DNA of 64,000 nucleotides from contig NZ_JAYFUM010000014.1 in NCBI RefSeq assembly GCF_034929435.1, positions 1 through 64,000 on the forward strand. Direction: 5' to 3'. The DNA comes from Arcicella rigui (GTDB lineage Bacteria; Bacteroidota; Bacteroidia; Cytophagales; Spirosomataceae). Positions within the stretch are counted from its first letter, which is position 1. Every line of letters starts with the position of its first letter. Shown piece by piece: positions 25,873-34,562 of this stretch. The position numbers and the translations under genes are program-made. The notes under the pieces are model-generated. The model ran no database searches and was not told where the DNA came from. It worked only from the letters and a program-made list of their open reading frames with translations.

Positions 25873-26100
25873 AGAGGATATGAAAAGGTAATATTCGTTG
25901 GTTTAATAAGTAAAGTACATTTGATAGTTAATGGAAGATTAATTATCAAATGTACAGGAAAAATTATTTGATATTCTACATGATTCATCATGCAAAAAAA
26001 AACGTTATAATAATTAATGTTTGCTCAAAAAGAATAAATTCTAAATCAATAGAATAATTATAAGGCTAATTAATTATTATTATAAAATGATTAATTTAGA

Positions 26101-29100
26101 ATGTATTTTTGTTCAAATAGCCCCCATCTATTACAAATGAATTCAAGTAAATATCAAGAAATAACATCAACTGATGAACTTTTCAATCAACCTAACACTC
26201 TAACTGTCGGAAATTATCCAGTATTAACTGCTCTTCAAGAATTACCTTATGACCGTCTTTCGACATGGAAAGATTTTGAAAGATTGTGTTTAAGATTAGC
26301 ACAGGCTCAAGATAATACTAAAATAAATGACACACAGCTTTATAAAAAAGAAGGAAGCAAGCAAGAAGGGATTGACATTTTCAAACTTTATAGAGAAGAT
26401 GGAACTTATGATGTTTATCAATGTAAGAAGTATCTAAAAATTTCAAAGAAAAATATCAAAGATGCTATTGACGAGGTCAAAAAGAATTCATTTTGGGGTA
26501 AAATAAGGAATTTTTTTATTTGTACAAATACAGACCTAAGTACTTATGATGATATAATTAACGAATTAAAAATTGAACTGCATTCTGAAGGAATCAATTT
26601 AAATATCTGGGATTCAAAGCGTCTTAATATAGAACTCAAAGCATTCCATCAATTAGTATTTGAGTTTTTTGATGGTGGACAAGAACCAAACTTTGTCAAA
26701 GCTTTTTGTGGTCATGATAAACTTGATAAGTTACATTATAATATTAAAAAGAAGGTTTATCCACCTGTTCCTCATTATATAACCAGAAGATTAACAAAGC
26801 TAAATGATACTCAATTGTATAAGCAGGATTCAATTGAAGGTTCATTAATTCAACTCTTTGAAAAAAAAGAAAAACCTCTAAAAATTATTCTACTAAGTAT
26901 CGCAGGGGATGGTAAGACATCAGAATTAAAACAACTTGCTCATCATTTTTCATCGGATGAGTCACCTGAATCTTTATATCCGATTCTGATTAGACTTAGA
27001 GATTATGTTCATGAAGACCTTTATGAATTATTAACAAAATACTGTAAAGAATGGGAGAAAATAAATCAACAAAGATTATTAATAATTTTTGATGGTTATG
27101 ATGAGGTGAAAGAAACAGTAAAAGATGATTTAAGAAGGCGAATAGGTCGCTTAAATGAGACTCATCCATTGATTAATATTGTAATATCCTCAAGAAACAA
27201 CGGAATTTCTAATTTTGAACAATTTGAAGTTTACTATCTTCAAAAGCTTAGCCTATATAGCGAAGTCCATCAATATATTTATCAACAATTACAGTATAGG
27301 ACAGAAGAGTTTATGAATCTAATTCGTACTAACAAAATGAATGATTTGTTAGTAACACCTTTTTATTTGATTAAGCTCACCCAACTTTATAACGAATCAC
27401 CTAATAATTTCCCTGACAATAAAACTGAAATCTTTAATAGAATTATAGACCTAATTAACAGAGAAGAAATTTCTTCTGGCAGAATTTCAAAATCTGACTG
27501 GGAAGATATTGAAATTAAACAAGACTTTCTGCTTTCCAAGTTAGCAACTATGATGCTACTGATGGGAAAGAATATTTTAGAATCCAAAGAATATAGAGAA
27601 GGATTTATTAATGACGATAGGAAAATAATAGAATACTCTCCACTAATAAGTAAAAAAGAAAGCAAAATTGAATTTTCACATAACTTATTTCAAGAATATC
27701 TTGTCGCCAAACTTTTAGCAAGACAGTCATTTGACACCATAAAAAAATGTATATCCTTTGAACCAGATTTTATAAAAGTAAAGCCTAAATGGACGAATAC
27801 ATTATCATCATTGTTCAGCCTGTTACCAGAAGACTCCGATGTTTTTAAAAATCTATTAGACTTCATCATTAAGTCTGACCATACTTTATTGATAAGGTTT
27901 GAATTGGAAAAAATTTCGTTAGGACTACGTTATGGCATTTTCAAAAAGATTATAGAAAGCCCAGAAAGAGATTATCTAAACTATGACTCTGGAGAACTTA
28001 TTAAATTCGCTGGCATATATGAAAATCCAGAAGTAGTTAAATACCTTATTGAGAATATCTCTATCAATAATCCTAAACTTACAAGAGAACTTATTTACTT
28101 ATTGAAATTTGCTGACCCTGACGAGTTATTTGGGTTAAAAGAAGAAATAGCTAAAGCATTGAAAAATGTTCTCCAAATTAATACCTATGATTGTGAAATA
28201 CATGAAGATGCTCTTAGGGTATTTTATCGTCTTAAGTTAGCAAATAAAGAATTTGTAGAGTGGTTAATGAATACAAAACCATCGTTTAAATATAAGAATG
28301 TATTAAGTATAGTTTTTCAAGTTATAAACCAATTAGACTTGGTCGATAAATATATTAGTTTTTATTTAAAATGTATTCCAATATGCAATAATGAGTTAAT
28401 TAAAAATGGTGTAAGAAGAAGCACTGGGATTAGACTTGATTTTTATGAAGGTATTCACAAAGTTGAGTTAGTATCTTCTCTACACAAGATTTTAATTTAC
28501 ATGATTAAAAATCACAATGAACTTGAAAGAAGAAGTAAAATATTTTGTGATGAAGATTTTAAAGGTACTTTTTTTGAAAAATTTACAGTTCAATTGATTA
28601 AAGGGTATAATTCGGATAGTAAAATATTAAATAAAGTCCTGAAACTCCTTGAACAAAGATTGAATAAATCATACGATAATATGTTTTTTGCAAAATGCAA
28701 ACCATTTTTTGAGAGGACAAATACAACAGAAAAGGCTTTTTGGTACTTCTGGGAAGGTGCAAACAAAAACGATGTTAAATGGTATGTTCGCAATTGGTTT
28801 ACTTGCTGGATAACTAAGCCCATTATTGACAAATGGGTCGTAAAGTATAAAAAAGGTACTTTTAATGATATTGATGTTGGGCAATTTAAGTTCGATTTAT
28901 TAGCGTTAAGGGAAAATGAACTGCTTGAATACTTTCTCAGAGAGATTAATCTACATTCAAATATTTTTCACGAGTATCCAGTATTTAAGCATGATAACTA
29001 CGAAGATTACAGAAAACAGAAAGAATTAAATGACTTAGAGCTATTATTGAATAAGACTAAGTTTAAAGAGTGTATTTACTCTGTGTTAAAAGATTTAGGA

Positions 29101-30414
29101 GACGACATCACATTAAAAAGAATTACAGATTTTGAATATGAAAATAATACTATTAAATGCAACTTACCTTATGAATATCTTGAAAAACTTTATAGAGATA
29201 ACGGGAAAATAGATACCAACAATATTTTTAATGATATAGATAGTGACGAAAGCTGGACATGGTATGTTTTAAACCAACTTGATAGAAGATTAAATATCCA
29301 AGAAGAAGAGCTACCGCTTAAACATATTGACTATATTAAAGATTGGTGCTATTCTTTATTGCCATCTCTCAATTTCAAGACTGCCAGATTTCTTGAAAAT
29401 GGACAAGAATATTATAGAACCCTTGAATATAACTTTGCTCATTTTTTTCAAAAAATAGATTTAGTTATTCCTCAAGAAACAATGTTAGATATGATTTCTT
29501 TTGACATGAGTGATATTCGAGAAATTGAATATAGTGATACTAACCCCAAAAGAGTAAAATCAATATCTGATATAGTGATTGAGAAAATTGGTAATGAAAG
29601 TATTATCAAAAGAAGAATCTTAGAAAATTTGCAAAATAATGTATTAGTAACAAGTGTTTTGCCCAATCATTTCCGAATATGTAGAAAATTAAAAATTAAG
29701 GAAGCTACACCATTTCTATTAGATACAATAAAAAAAGAAATTCTTAGTGACTACACAACAAAAATAACGATTGAAATATATTTAGTATTGAAAGGTTCTA
29801 TTATCGATTTTGCTTTTAAGCTTTCAAACTTTGACGTCCAAAATGATTCAGACTGGTTTGTTTTAGAAAAACTATCGACACATAGTAAATATTTACAAAA
29901 GACTAACAGGATACTGGAAAACTGTCTTAGTGAAGAGCTAAGTGAGGACAATCGTTTCAAGGCAATGAATCAGTTGATTTTGAATAGTCATATTCTCGGA
30001 TTAGAAGAATTAAAGAATTATGTAGAAAAAAAGGGTGATGAGCTACATGAAAAAAAAGAGTGGATTACATCGATAGCTAAGATACCATTCAATGATTCAT
30101 TTTCAATTTTAGTAGAACTTTTGGAGTTGGCTGTTGCAAATAGAATAAAGAAAAAAGAAGGCTTTTATAGAGGAGATTTAGATACTTTAATATTTGAAAT
30201 ATTTAAAAAGTACTCGTTAAATAATGAAAGTTATTTTAATCAAATTAGAGTAGCAGTAAATAAATATATCGAAAAAGGAAACGATGTATTTTGGAGTTTA
30301 AATAAAAAGCTTCGAGAGTTTGAAGAAGACTATTACATGAATAAAATAGATATTTCCACAATTTCCCAAGTGAATGTATTTAGTGATAATATTAATTTAA
30401 GGTATGATGTATAA
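26101..30414 (+). CDS. STAND NTPase with N-terminal Mrr-like nuclease domain (Avs-like antiphage protein)
   Basis: A 1437-aa three-part protein. (1) A restriction-endonuclease-like domain, about 50-190, with the Mrr pattern GID(92)IF...YQ(107)CK(109)KY. (2) A NACHT/STAND NTPase, about 255-560, with the P-loop SIAGDGKTS (266-274) and Walker B IIFDGYDEV (DGYDE 331-335). (3) About 870 residues of helical, repeat-like C-terminal sequence, the usual sensor region. This layout and size match Avs/AVAST-type proteins, in particular the Mrr-NTPase kind (Avs4-like), in which the NTPase oligomerises on a phage protein and activates DNA cleavage. The exact type is not certain. The start could also be the ATG at 26137, after which the sequence looks more protein-like. 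It stands alone between the integrase and the mobilisation module. Confidence 0.85.
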   Translation: MYFCSNSPHLLQMNSSKYQEITSTDELFNQPNTLTVGNYPVLTALQELPYDRLSTWKDFERLCLRLAQAQDNTKINDTQLYKKEGSKQEGIDIFKLYREDGTYDVYQCKKYLKISKKNIKDAIDEVKKNSFWGKIRNFFICTNTDLSTYDDIINELKIELHSEGINLNIWDSKRLNIELKAFHQLVFEFFDGGQEPNFVKAFCGHDKLDKLHYNIKKKVYPPVPHYITRRLTKLNDTQLYKQDSIEGSLIQLFEKKEKPLKIILLSIAGDGKTSELKQLAHHFSSDESPESLYPILIRLRDYVHEDLYELLTKYCKEWEKINQQRLLIIFDGYDEVKETVKDDLRRRIGRLNETHPLINIVISSRNNGISNFEQFEVYYLQKLSLYSEVHQYIYQQLQYRTEEFMNLIRTNKMNDLLVTPFYLIKLTQLYNESPNNFPDNKTEIFNRIIDLINREEISSGRISKSDWEDIEIKQDFLLSKLATMMLLMGKNILESKEYREGFINDDRKIIEYSPLISKKESKIEFSHNLFQEYLVAKLLARQSFDTIKKCISFEPDFIKVKPKWTNTLSSLFSLLPEDSDVFKNLLDFIIKSDHTLLIRFELEKISLGLRYGIFKKIIESPERDYLNYDSGELIKFAGIYENPEVVKYLIENISINNPKLTRELIYLLKFADPDELFGLKEEIAKALKNVLQINTYDCEIHEDALRVFYRLKLANKEFVEWLMNTKPSFKYKNVLSIVFQVINQLDLVDKYISFYLKCIPICNNELIKNGVRRSTGIRLDFYEGIHKVELVSSLHKILIYMIKNHNELERRSKIFCDEDFKGTFFEKFTVQLIKGYNSDSKILNKVLKLLEQRLNKSYDNMFFAKCKPFFERTNTTEKAFWYFWEGANKNDVKWYVRNWFTCWITKPIIDKWVVKYKKGTFNDIDVGQFKFDLLALRENELLEYFLREINLHSNIFHEYPVFKHDNYEDYRKQKELNDLELLLNKTKFKECIYSVLKDLGDDITLKRITDFEYENNTIKCNLPYEYLEKLYRDNGKIDTNNIFNDIDSDESWTWYVLNQLDRRLNIQEEELPLKHIDYIKDWCYSLLPSLNFKTARFLENGQEYYRTLEYNFAHFFQKIDLVIPQETMLDMISFDMSDIREIEYSDTNPKRVKSISDIVIEKIGNESIIKRRILENLQNNVLVTSVLPNHFRICRKLKIKEATPFLLDTIKKEILSDYTTKITIEIYLVLKGSIIDFAFKLSNFDVQNDSDWFVLEKLSTHSKYLQKTNRILENCLSEELSEDNRFKAMNQLILNSHILGLEELKNYVEKKGDELHEKKEWITSIAKIPFNDSFSILVELLELAVANRIKKKEGFYRGDLDTLIFEIFKKYSLNNESYFNQIRVAVNKYIEKGNDVFWSLNKKLREFEEDYYMNKIDISTISQVNVFSDNINLRYDV

Positions 30415-30566
30415 AATAAATAGAGTTTAAATATAATAAGCTAAAGTGATTGCATTTGCTTAAATTATTATGTAAATCAAGAATGTAAACAGTAGGAAAA
30501 TTCACCTCAATTCAAAACCATTAAAAAAATAGGTGTATTCCCTGAACTATACTACTATTTAACAAT

Positions 30567-31517
30567 GTGATAAATCTTTTAAAAATGAACCAGACACAAC
30601 AAGATGAAACTCTTTTAGAAAAATTTGAAGTAGAAATTAGGGAGGCGGGGGATTGCACAGTAATAGATTTCTTGAAAGAAATCTCACCGTATGAGTTTGA
30701 GTTGGAAAATATGCGGCATCAGCAAGAATGGGATAATTTATTACAAAAACTTAAATATCGTTCATCTATCGAAAGGAGGAAAGAGTTATTAAATCTTGAA
30801 TTAGATTCAACCATAAACTATCTTGATAGTAATGAAGAAGGAGAGCTTAGACATATTTTCGGCGATTTGAGCCAAACAAAGCTTCACAATGTAATAGAAA
30901 AGGTTAAATCTATTGCTCAAGTTTTTATGAAATCACATGAATGGAAAATATTAGACTACAAACAAAAACAGCAATTTCTGGCTATTAAAAATCTAAAAAG
31001 TGATTTGATAAAAGAAAATATGCCTTATAGACAAGCGTACAGAATTTTATTAACAAAAATGGGCTTGCGAATATTAACCGATAAAGAAAAGAAAAAAGAA
31101 AATATTACACTCAACCGTCAGGTTTCGCAATTAATTAATGGATTATTTTACGACCATTTTCAAGTTGAGTTAAACAGAAAAATTCAAATAGAATTAAAGA
31201 ATTATTTACCCGAAAATCATCATCAATTGCTTGAAGTTAATCCATCAACTAATGAGCTATCAACATTAAGCAAAATAGAATGGAACGGTACACAAAAGGA
31301 ATTAGCAGAATTATTTGTTGAATTATATCGTAAAAAATGGATAGACGAAATTCCGACTAAGCTAATTAAACAATATTTTACTAAATCAAATACTATTGAG
31401 CAAGTACTAAAACCTACACAAGACAGCAAAACAAAAGAAAATATCTATGAAGGCATCTATACAACAAAGTACAAAGCACGCTTCGATACAATTAGACAAA
31501 ATACTGAAAAACAATAG
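30567..31517 (+). CDS. RteC-like C-terminal domain protein, hypothetical
   Basis: A 316-aa charged helical protein. Its last about 75 residues (IEWNGTQKELAELFVELYRKKWID, then IYEGIYTTKYKARFDTIRQN) resemble the C-terminal region of RteC, a regulator of Bacteroides conjugative transposons; the rest is unfamiliar. No membrane segments are present. An ATG at 30585 (six codons in) is the alternative start. It is the first gene of the mobilisation/regulation module of the island and ends at a strong terminator (31528-31568), so it forms its own unit. Confidence 0.55.
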   Translation: MINLLKMNQTQQDETLLEKFEVEIREAGDCTVIDFLKEISPYEFELENMRHQQEWDNLLQKLKYRSSIERRKELLNLELDSTINYLDSNEEGELRHIFGDLSQTKLHNVIEKVKSIAQVFMKSHEWKILDYKQKQQFLAIKNLKSDLIKENMPYRQAYRILLTKMGLRILTDKEKKKENITLNRQVSQLINGLFYDHFQVELNRKIQIELKNYLPENHHQLLEVNPSTNELSTLSKIEWNGTQKELAELFVELYRKKWIDEIPTKLIKQYFTKSNTIEQVLKPTQDSKTKENIYEGIYTTKYKARFDTIRQNTEKQ

Positions 31518-31527
31518 ATTACATAAT

Positions 31528-31568
31528 AAAGTCGTTACGGTAATCATTACGGTAATGACTTTTTTTTT
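31528..31568 (+). terminator. Hairpin terminator with T-run
   Basis: Imperfect stem AAAGTCGTTAC / GTAATGACTTT enclosing a second short GGTAATCATTACGG palindrome, followed by a run of nine T. It lies 11 bp after the RteC-like stop. Confidence 0.8.
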
Positions 31569-31610
31569 ACCATTCCATCAACTTTGTCATGTAAAATTAA
31601 CAATAAAAAC

Positions 31611-31955
31611 ATGACAGAAACAATTCTAATAGCCTTCTCTAAACATGAGTTCAAGGAACTCATAAAAGGCACAATTCAGGAAGCAATGAGTGAGCAAACG
31701 AACTCCTCAAAAGGTAAAACTTTCCAATCACACGAGTATCTCTCTATTGATGAGGCTTCAAGTTATCTTCAACTCCCTAAAAACACATTATATAACTATT
31801 GCCATAATAATATTATTCCTTATCACAAAAGAGGAAAGAGAAACTATTTCCTTAAAGCTGATTTAGATATATGGATGGCTTCAAATCGTAAAAAGTCTGC
31901 TCGTGAAATTCAAGAAGAAACCCTGACTAAACTAAAGAAAGGAGGTGTACAGTGA
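31611..31955 (+). CDS. Helix-turn-helix protein, excisionase-like
   Basis: A 114-aa protein (start at ATG 31611; an upstream in-frame start at 31584 is less likely). The C-terminal half is a MerR/excisionase-type winged helix: YLSIDEASSYLQLPKNTLYNYCHNNIIPYHKRGKRNYFLKADLDIWM. Proteins of this type sit at the head of Bacteroidota mobile-element modules and act as excisionases or regulators. Its stop overlaps the next start (GTGA, 4 bp). Confidence 0.8.
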   Translation: MTETILIAFSKHEFKELIKGTIQEAMSEQTNSSKGKTFQSHEYLSIDEASSYLQLPKNTLYNYCHNNIIPYHKRGKRNYFLKADLDIWMASNRKKSAREIQEETLTKLKKGGVQ

Positions 31956-32260
31956 ATCATCTATCTTCCTTAAAGCAAATCATTATGGAGCGTAGGAAGC
32001 TTTTAGAAGCCTACGCCCAAAAAGCAAATGCCAATGTTATTCACATCAATCGTGAGAACAAATTAATACAGTCTCTTACAGAAATCTATAATGAGTTTAG
32101 TCTCCTTAAACATCAAGATTTGTGGAAAAGTATTGAAAATAATTGGACTTTTTTGGAAAATAGTGACGATAATTTTTCTGGAATTCAGATACAACTTCGT
32201 ACTCATCCAGAAGGCTTGTTGTGTAATTTACCTGTAAACCTCTATGAAAATGGACTTTAA
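31952..32260 (+). CDS. Hypothetical protein of the mobilisation module
   Basis: A 102-aa soluble protein without a recognised domain. It starts with GTG at 31952, overlapping the upstream TGA by four bases. A full AAAGGAGGT lies 6 bp upstream, an unusually strong Shine-Dalgarno sequence for this phylum, which supports that start. Its 3' end overlaps the next gene by 17 bp. This tight packing implies coupled translation across the HTH, hypothetical and ATPase genes. Confidence 0.65.
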   Translation: MNHLSSLKQIIMERRKLLEAYAQKANANVIHINRENKLIQSLTEIYNEFSLLKHQDLWKSIENNWTFLENSDDNFSGIQIQLRTHPEGLLCNLPVNLYENGL

Positions 32261-33254
32261 ACCTATCACTAAAAAAAACGTATCTCTTGAAGGGCAAGAT
32301 TCCTCTCAAGGATTACTAATAGTACAGTCAGCGAATGAATGTATCCAGAAGGCAAAAAATCAGCCTATACCTCTAAAACTATGTGGAAATTTTTGGTTTG
32401 AAGGTGAGGTCTGTATTCTTTTTGCTGATACCAATGTGGGAAAATCAATTTTTGCAGTTCAAGTGGCTGATAATATTAGTAAAGGAAAAAATAAAGGTGT
32501 TTTCAAGACAGAAACCCAACCTCAAAAAGTATTGTACTTCGACTTTGAATTAAGTATTAAGCAATTCGAGAAACGATACTCTATTGAATGGGAAAACCAT
32601 TATTTGTGGGATAATAACTTTCTACGAGTTGAAATAAACTCAAATTATTCAGATTTTACTGTTTTTGAAACACAACTCTTTGCAGAAATAGAAATACAGA
32701 TTATCAAAACCCAATCAAAAATTTTGATTGTAGATAATATCTCTTTTCTAAGCATGGAGTCAAACGAAAGTAGTAAAAGTGCTTTACCCTTGATGAAGTA
32801 CTTAACGAAACTAAAAAACCAATTTAAACTAAGCCTTTTAGTCTTAGCTCACACGCCTAAGAGGCTCAATCCATCAAATCCGATGACGATAAATGACTTA
32901 TCAGGTAGCAGGCAAATAGCCAATTTTGCCGATAGCGTTTTTTGCATTGGCAAAAGTAGTCAGGGAGCTTCAATCAGGTACATCAAACAATTAAAGGCAC
33001 GTTCTTGTGCCATGACGGATGAGGTTTGGACTTGTGAACTATCTAAACCATACAATTTTTTAGGCTTTGAATTTATCTCAAATGATTATGAACAAAAGCA
33101 TCTAAAGCCCAAAAAAGAAGCAGAGGAAGAAATGAAAAGTATTATCGTAAGTATGAAAGCTGAGAACCCAGAAGTCTCAATGAGCAAAATCGCAGACGAA
33201 TTAGGAGTACATAAAATGAAGGTCAAAAGAATGATTGATAAGTACAGCTTATAA
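32244..33254 (+). CDS. RecA-like AAA ATPase (RepA/mobilisation type)
   Basis: A 336-aa P-loop ATPase of the hexameric RepA-like/AAA_25 group. Walker A is ADTNVGKS (61-68) after CILF, and Walker B is ILIVDN (Asp164). A sensor-like LVLAHTPKR and the LSGSRQIANFADSVFCIGKS motif are the usual ones for this family. The C-terminus carries a helix-turn-helix (MSKIADELGVHKMKVKRMI, about 312-330). In related elements such proteins act in replication or mobilisation of the excised circle. No primase gene follows as it usually does. Confidence 0.85.
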   Translation: MKMDFKPITKKNVSLEGQDSSQGLLIVQSANECIQKAKNQPIPLKLCGNFWFEGEVCILFADTNVGKSIFAVQVADNISKGKNKGVFKTETQPQKVLYFDFELSIKQFEKRYSIEWENHYLWDNNFLRVEINSNYSDFTVFETQLFAEIEIQIIKTQSKILIVDNISFLSMESNESSKSALPLMKYLTKLKNQFKLSLLVLAHTPKRLNPSNPMTINDLSGSRQIANFADSVFCIGKSSQGASIRYIKQLKARSCAMTDEVWTCELSKPYNFLGFEFISNDYEQKHLKPKKEAEEEMKSIIVSMKAENPEVSMSKIADELGVHKMKVKRMIDKYSL

Positions 33255-33258
33255 TTTT

Positions 33259-33310
33259 CGTCACAATCGTCACAGCCGTCACACTTGTGACAACTGTTAC
33301 GACTGTGACG
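33259..33310. repeat. 52-bp near-perfect palindrome of GTCACA units
   Basis: The segment is built from alternating CGTCACA and TGTGACG words and reads nearly the same on both strands (a few mismatched pairs), centred near 33284. It lies right after the ATPase stop. It could be a strong terminator, but the repeated hexamer words also suit a cluster of protein-binding sites. Confidence 0.75.
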
Positions 33311-33328
33311 GTTTCAAAATAGAAAACA

Positions 33329-33514
33329 ATGGAAACACCCAAATACAAAGCCATGACTCGCACTCAACTGGCACAACGTTATCAAGTATGTCTGAAGACT
33401 TTTAATAAAATGCTTGCAAAAATACCAGACTTTATCATTGACAAATCAACAAGAATACTTACACCCAAAGAAGTATTAATCATCATTAACCACCTTGGCG
33501 AACCACCTGATTAA
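33329..33514 (+). CDS. Small DUF4248-like DNA-binding protein
   Basis: A 61-aa protein. AMTRTQLAQRYQVCLKTFNKMLAKIP is a putative helix-turn-helix, followed by STRILTPKEVLIIINHLGEP. The pattern of an N-terminal 'TRTELA' helix and a C-terminal 'LTPxEVxxIxxxLGEP' matches DUF4248 proteins of Bacteroidota mobile elements. It probably binds DNA. It lies between two highly palindromic regions. Confidence 0.65.
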   Translation: METPKYKAMTRTQLAQRYQVCLKTFNKMLAKIPDFIIDKSTRILTPKEVLIIINHLGEPPD

Positions 33515-33678
33515 CCTGTATAAACTATCAGGAATTAACTTGAATTAATCTGAATTAACCAAGATTAACCCCAATTAACCCGAAAGCGGTTTATTGGGGT
33601 TAATTATTTTTATACCGTCAGAATTAATGAAGATTAATTCAATGAAGTAAATCAAGGTTAATTTTTAAAAATAGAAAC
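33515..33678. other. Iteron-like array and palindromes: candidate origin of transfer or replication
   Basis: Five tandem 10-bp units (33531-33540, -550, -560, -570, -580), each around a GAATTAAC core, lie in perfect 10-bp phase. The last flows into a hairpin (arms TTAACCCCAA and TTGGGGTTAA, about 33565-33603). Further right lies a separate palindrome GAATTAAT-GAAG-ATTAATTC (33621-33640). The region is noncoding and immediately precedes the MobC-like gene. Helically phased iterons beside a mobilisation gene are typical of oriT or a replication origin. Confidence 0.65.
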
Positions 33679-34104
33679 ATGAACGAAATTAGAACAGGAA
33701 GAGCATTACAATTGGAAGGTCTCCAAAATGCTACCAACAAAGTTACACTTGGCTTTAAGTGTGATGCTGGCACAAAAATTCAGTTAGCTCAAGAAGCTCA
33801 ACAAATAGGGATGACATTAAGTGAGTATGTAGATACCCTTATTGCAAGTAGAAAATCTAAAACGCCACCAAGTCTCAGTAACACCTCTGAGTTAGCAACG
33901 AAAATAGATTTTTTGCAAAGAGAGATTCAGAACCTAAGAAAAAAAGTAGGGTTTTATGAAAACGATTTACTGAAAAAAGCTTTTCAAACTCGTCAAGGTC
34001 AGCGTTTGGAATACAAAAATATTCATGGTGAAAAGGTAAGTAAAACCATCAGTCAGATTGAAGATATTTATACCATTTTATTAGACTCAGTAAAACTATC
34101 GTAA
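33679..34104 (+). CDS. MobC-like/ribbon-helix-helix mobilisation accessory protein
   Basis: A 141-aa protein. After a short tail, NKVTLGFKCDAGTKIQLAQEAQQIGMTLSEYVDTLI resembles a ribbon-helix-helix DNA-binding fold as in MobC and other plasmid mobilisation proteins. It is followed by a coiled coil (about 68-100, IDFLQREIQNLRKKVGFYENDLL). MobC-type proteins open oriT for the relaxase. No relaxase gene follows, so the element may depend on a helper. It is 2 bp upstream of the next gene. Confidence 0.6.
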   Translation: MNEIRTGRALQLEGLQNATNKVTLGFKCDAGTKIQLAQEAQQIGMTLSEYVDTLIASRKSKTPPSLSNTSELATKIDFLQREIQNLRKKVGFYENDLLKKAFQTRQGQRLEYKNIHGEKVSKTISQIEDIYTILLDSVKLS

Positions 34105-34106
34105 CT

Positions 34107-34376
34107 ATGTTTGAAGTAATATCACATCCGTTTGCGGAAGTAACAGAAGGTTTATCGGGTATCGTAGTCGAAAGAGCTTTAGAGGTTGTTACTCCAACTA
34201 AAAGCAAAGGCTTTAGCTTTTGGCATTTCCTTTTAGGCATATTAATCATTGTTTTTGGTGTAGGTCTTTATCTTGTCTTTTACTATTTTCCTAAAAAGAA
34301 GAAGGAAGAGGAAAGGTTGTTAAAAGAATCGAAAAAGATTAAAGACGAGTCTTTATTGAAACCTTACTATAATTAA
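34107..34376 (+). CDS. Small single-pass membrane protein
   Basis: An 89-aa protein with one strong membrane helix (about 39-61, FWHFLLGILIIVFGVGLYLVFYYF) followed by a lysine-rich cytoplasmic tail (KKKKEEERLLKESKKIKDE). It starts 2 bp after the MobC-like stop, so it is translated with it. A helper in conjugal contact or plasmid maintenance is possible, but I do not recognise a family. Confidence 0.6.
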   Translation: MFEVISHPFAEVTEGLSGIVVERALEVVTPTKSKGFSFWHFLLGILIIVFGVGLYLVFYYFPKKKKEEERLLKESKKIKDESLLKPYYN

Positions 34377-34397
34377 TGTTTAAGCTAAATATTATTT

Positions 34398-34433
34398 CAA
34401 AGGTCTGATGATTTCTTATAATTCAGACCTTTG
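34398..34433. terminator. Bidirectional terminator between convergent units
   Basis: Perfect 11-bp stem CAAAGGTCTGA / TCAGACCTTTG with a 14-nt loop. It ends the plus-strand mobilisation module and the minus-strand defence operon. Confidence 0.8.
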
Positions 34434-34562
34434 TAACCTTTTTGTAAATATATCACCTGATAATTAGTACCTATTTAAACTATTAAACTCACTAAAATTT
34501 TACTTTGCTTGATTCTGTAATGTCTCATTGTACTAACGTGAATTGAAATTCATATTAGATAA

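Noticed and set aside
25764..25991. 75-codon minus-strand frame
   Set aside because: It overlaps the protein-like degenerate plus-strand frame, is AT-rich and has no recognisable features.
33531..33580. CRISPR or microsatellite reading of the 10-bp repeats
   Set aside because: Units are too short for CRISPR. They are phased with palindromes next to a mobilisation gene, which fits iterons better.
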